A stretch of DNA of 64,000 nucleotides from Megalobrama amblycephala (lineage: Eukaryota > Chordata > Actinopteri > Cypriniformes > Xenocyprididae), in NCBI RefSeq assembly GCF_018812025.1, contig NC_063045.1, positions 12,189,384 to 12,253,383 of the forward strand, written 5' to 3'. Both the position numbers and the translations under genes were made by a program. The notes beneath the pieces were generated by a model, which ran no database searches, was not told the origin of the DNA, and was given only the letters and a program-made list of their open reading frames with translations. How positions within the stretch are numbered: position 1 is the stretch's first letter; each line of letters opens with the position of its first letter. This document shows positions 62,687 to 64,000 of this stretch, piece by piece.

Positions 62687-62889
62687 CAGTGTTTCCCAAC
62701 CCTGTTCCTGGAGGCACACCAACACTGCACATTTTGCATGTCTCCTTTGTCTGACACACCCATTTCAGGTCTTGGAGTCTCTACTAATGAGCCGATGACT
62801 TGAATCAGGTGTGTTTGATTAGAGAGACATGCAAAATGTGCAGTGTTGGTGTGCATCCAGGAACAGGGTTGGGAAACACTGTTCTAAAC
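62679..62889. mobile_element. Nested hAT-type MITE (195 bp)
   Basis: The element (62687-62881) has arms CAGTGTTTCCCAACCCTGTT and its inverse, extending through gtgcagtgttggtgtg. Flanking octamers TTCTAAAG and TTCTAAAC match at 7 of 8 bases, as expected for an aged 8-bp hAT duplication. Confidence 0.85.
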
Positions 62890-64000
62890 GATGGGATTTT
62901 GTAAGAAAAATGTAAATATTTATAAAACGGTTAGTTCCTGTCCTTGATTCTCATTGGTCAATAGCTGTGTTTCATTCACGATAAAACACGGCTATGACCG
63001 CTTCACCCAACGGATCTGTGTATCATTACACAAAACCCTTAGCAACCACTCTTAGCAACGTAAACTATATGTTCTCAATTGATATTGTTCATTGAAATGC
63101 ACTGTATTGTGTAGAAGATTATTGTGAAAAAGAGATCGAGTGAGCGAGTTTATTATCTGCATTCAGATTTAGCATTTTCCTTCAGGTCAGTCCTATGTTC
63201 ATTATAAAAAATCAGTTTAAATGTCTGATGTATTATCCTGTCCTTTTAACAGTTAAGGGGTTTTCCCATGACTGACAGCGCTAGTCAAAGCATTTGTCAG
63301 TTGCATCTTGTTCCGTGTTCAAAACAATTCAGTCTTTTCAATGTAAAAGTCTTCGCTACTCATAAAGACAGTCTTTGCCGCTATCTAATGGCGTGATAAT
63401 GTAACTTCTGTTGCTGTTCACGGTCAGGGACTATTTTTTCTGGTGGAAGGAAGGCTTTTAGAGAAAGTTTACATCAAGAAAATTGCATTGACACATATTT
63501 TTGGCTTTAATATTTGTATTGTGTGGTCTGTTTTATAACAGCAATAAGGTACTTGAGGATAGTGCTGTATCGTGAATAAGCCCTCAGCCGTGACTAATTC
63601 ACCATAAGTCTCTGGCCTACTATACAATATTCAGTACAATACTATACTTGTAGTGCATACAGAATACAATTTATAAGTTGTGATCACTTTTTTACGTAAT
63701 TTTTACAAAATTTGTTTACTGTGTTACAGTATACTTTTTACTGTAACTGCTTGCTTTGGATGCTGTGCTCTTCATTTTTTGATGTAGTGTCCAATGAATG
63801 ATCTGTAGTGTTCATATTTTGACTGGCTGTTATAAGATCTGAAAGCATTGTTTGAAATTTGAGCACAGACAAAATGGTTTTGAGGCAATTGTTTGATTTT
63901 GCCAGAAGAATCAGATGTTCTCTGAATGTAGTTTGAAGATTTGGTTTTATGTTTAGTGGGTGATGGTTTTAAGAAATGTGTTTTAGCAATTCAGAAAAAA

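Larger units (their letters stand above)
60617..64000. other. use1 upstream flank
   Basis: The flank holds the use1 promoter region (60617-60760), the large foldback and the nested MITE. 60760-61200, 61920-62490 and 62890-64000 show no recognisable gene. A minus-strand frame at 62198-62455 with Ala/Thr/Glu-rich phrases is discussed as a finding. Confidence 0.7.

Overview
The window looks like teleost nuclear DNA, most likely from a cyprinid. It is AT-rich, has large introns, canonical GT-AG splice sites and dense microsatellites, and carries many short inverted-repeat DNA transposons of the hAT, PIF/Harbinger, piggyBac-like and Tc1 types that crowd carp and zebrafish-type genomes. No prokaryotic, phage, CRISPR, tRNA or rRNA feature was seen. 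Most open frames in the window come from repeats or chance.

Two genes can be supported, both on the minus strand. (1) insr, an insulin receptor orthologue, is present only as its 5' part. Exon 1 (42375-42453) encodes the start codon and signal peptide. Exon 2 (16297-16845) encodes the L1 insulin-binding domain. Intron 1 between them is 25.5 kb, and intron 2 runs off the low-coordinate end of the window with no exon 3 in sight. (2) use1, a SNARE of the ER that acts in Golgi-to-ER retrograde traffic, is complete in eight exons between 57354 and 60616. It encodes 258 residues, close to the 259 of the human protein, and includes a 16-bp microexon.

Layout from low to high coordinates: 1-16296 is insr intron 2, full of transposon remnants, a 51-bp minisatellite, an AACAT pentanucleotide array and trinucleotide arrays. 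16297-16845 is insr exon 2. 16846-42374 is insr intron 1, with several MITEs, a T-poor strand-asymmetric repeat block at 30.8-31.9 kb, and a PIF/Harbinger-type element carrying a broken MADF/Myb-like coding remnant next to exon 1. 42375-42453 is insr exon 1, with a CpG-richer stretch upstream. 42454-57353 is the 15-kb insr-use1 intergenic region; it holds a six-copy array of a short inverted-repeat element in a TATAA satellite, a decayed Tc1-type transposase, a pair of 200-bp inverted repeats and a piggyBac-like foldback. 57354-60616 is use1. 60617-64000 is the use1 upstream flank, with a 708-bp near-perfect foldback and a nested hAT-type MITE.

The two genes share no obvious pathway: INSR is a plasma-membrane receptor and USE1 is a membrane-fusion factor of the early secretory pathway. 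No clearly new biological system was found. The most distinctive items are the higher-order satellite/MITE array at 43.9-44.9 kb, the perfect hAT hairpin 86 bp downstream of the insr exon 2 donor, the Gln-to-Lys change at an insulin-contact position, and the Harbinger remnant in intron 1.
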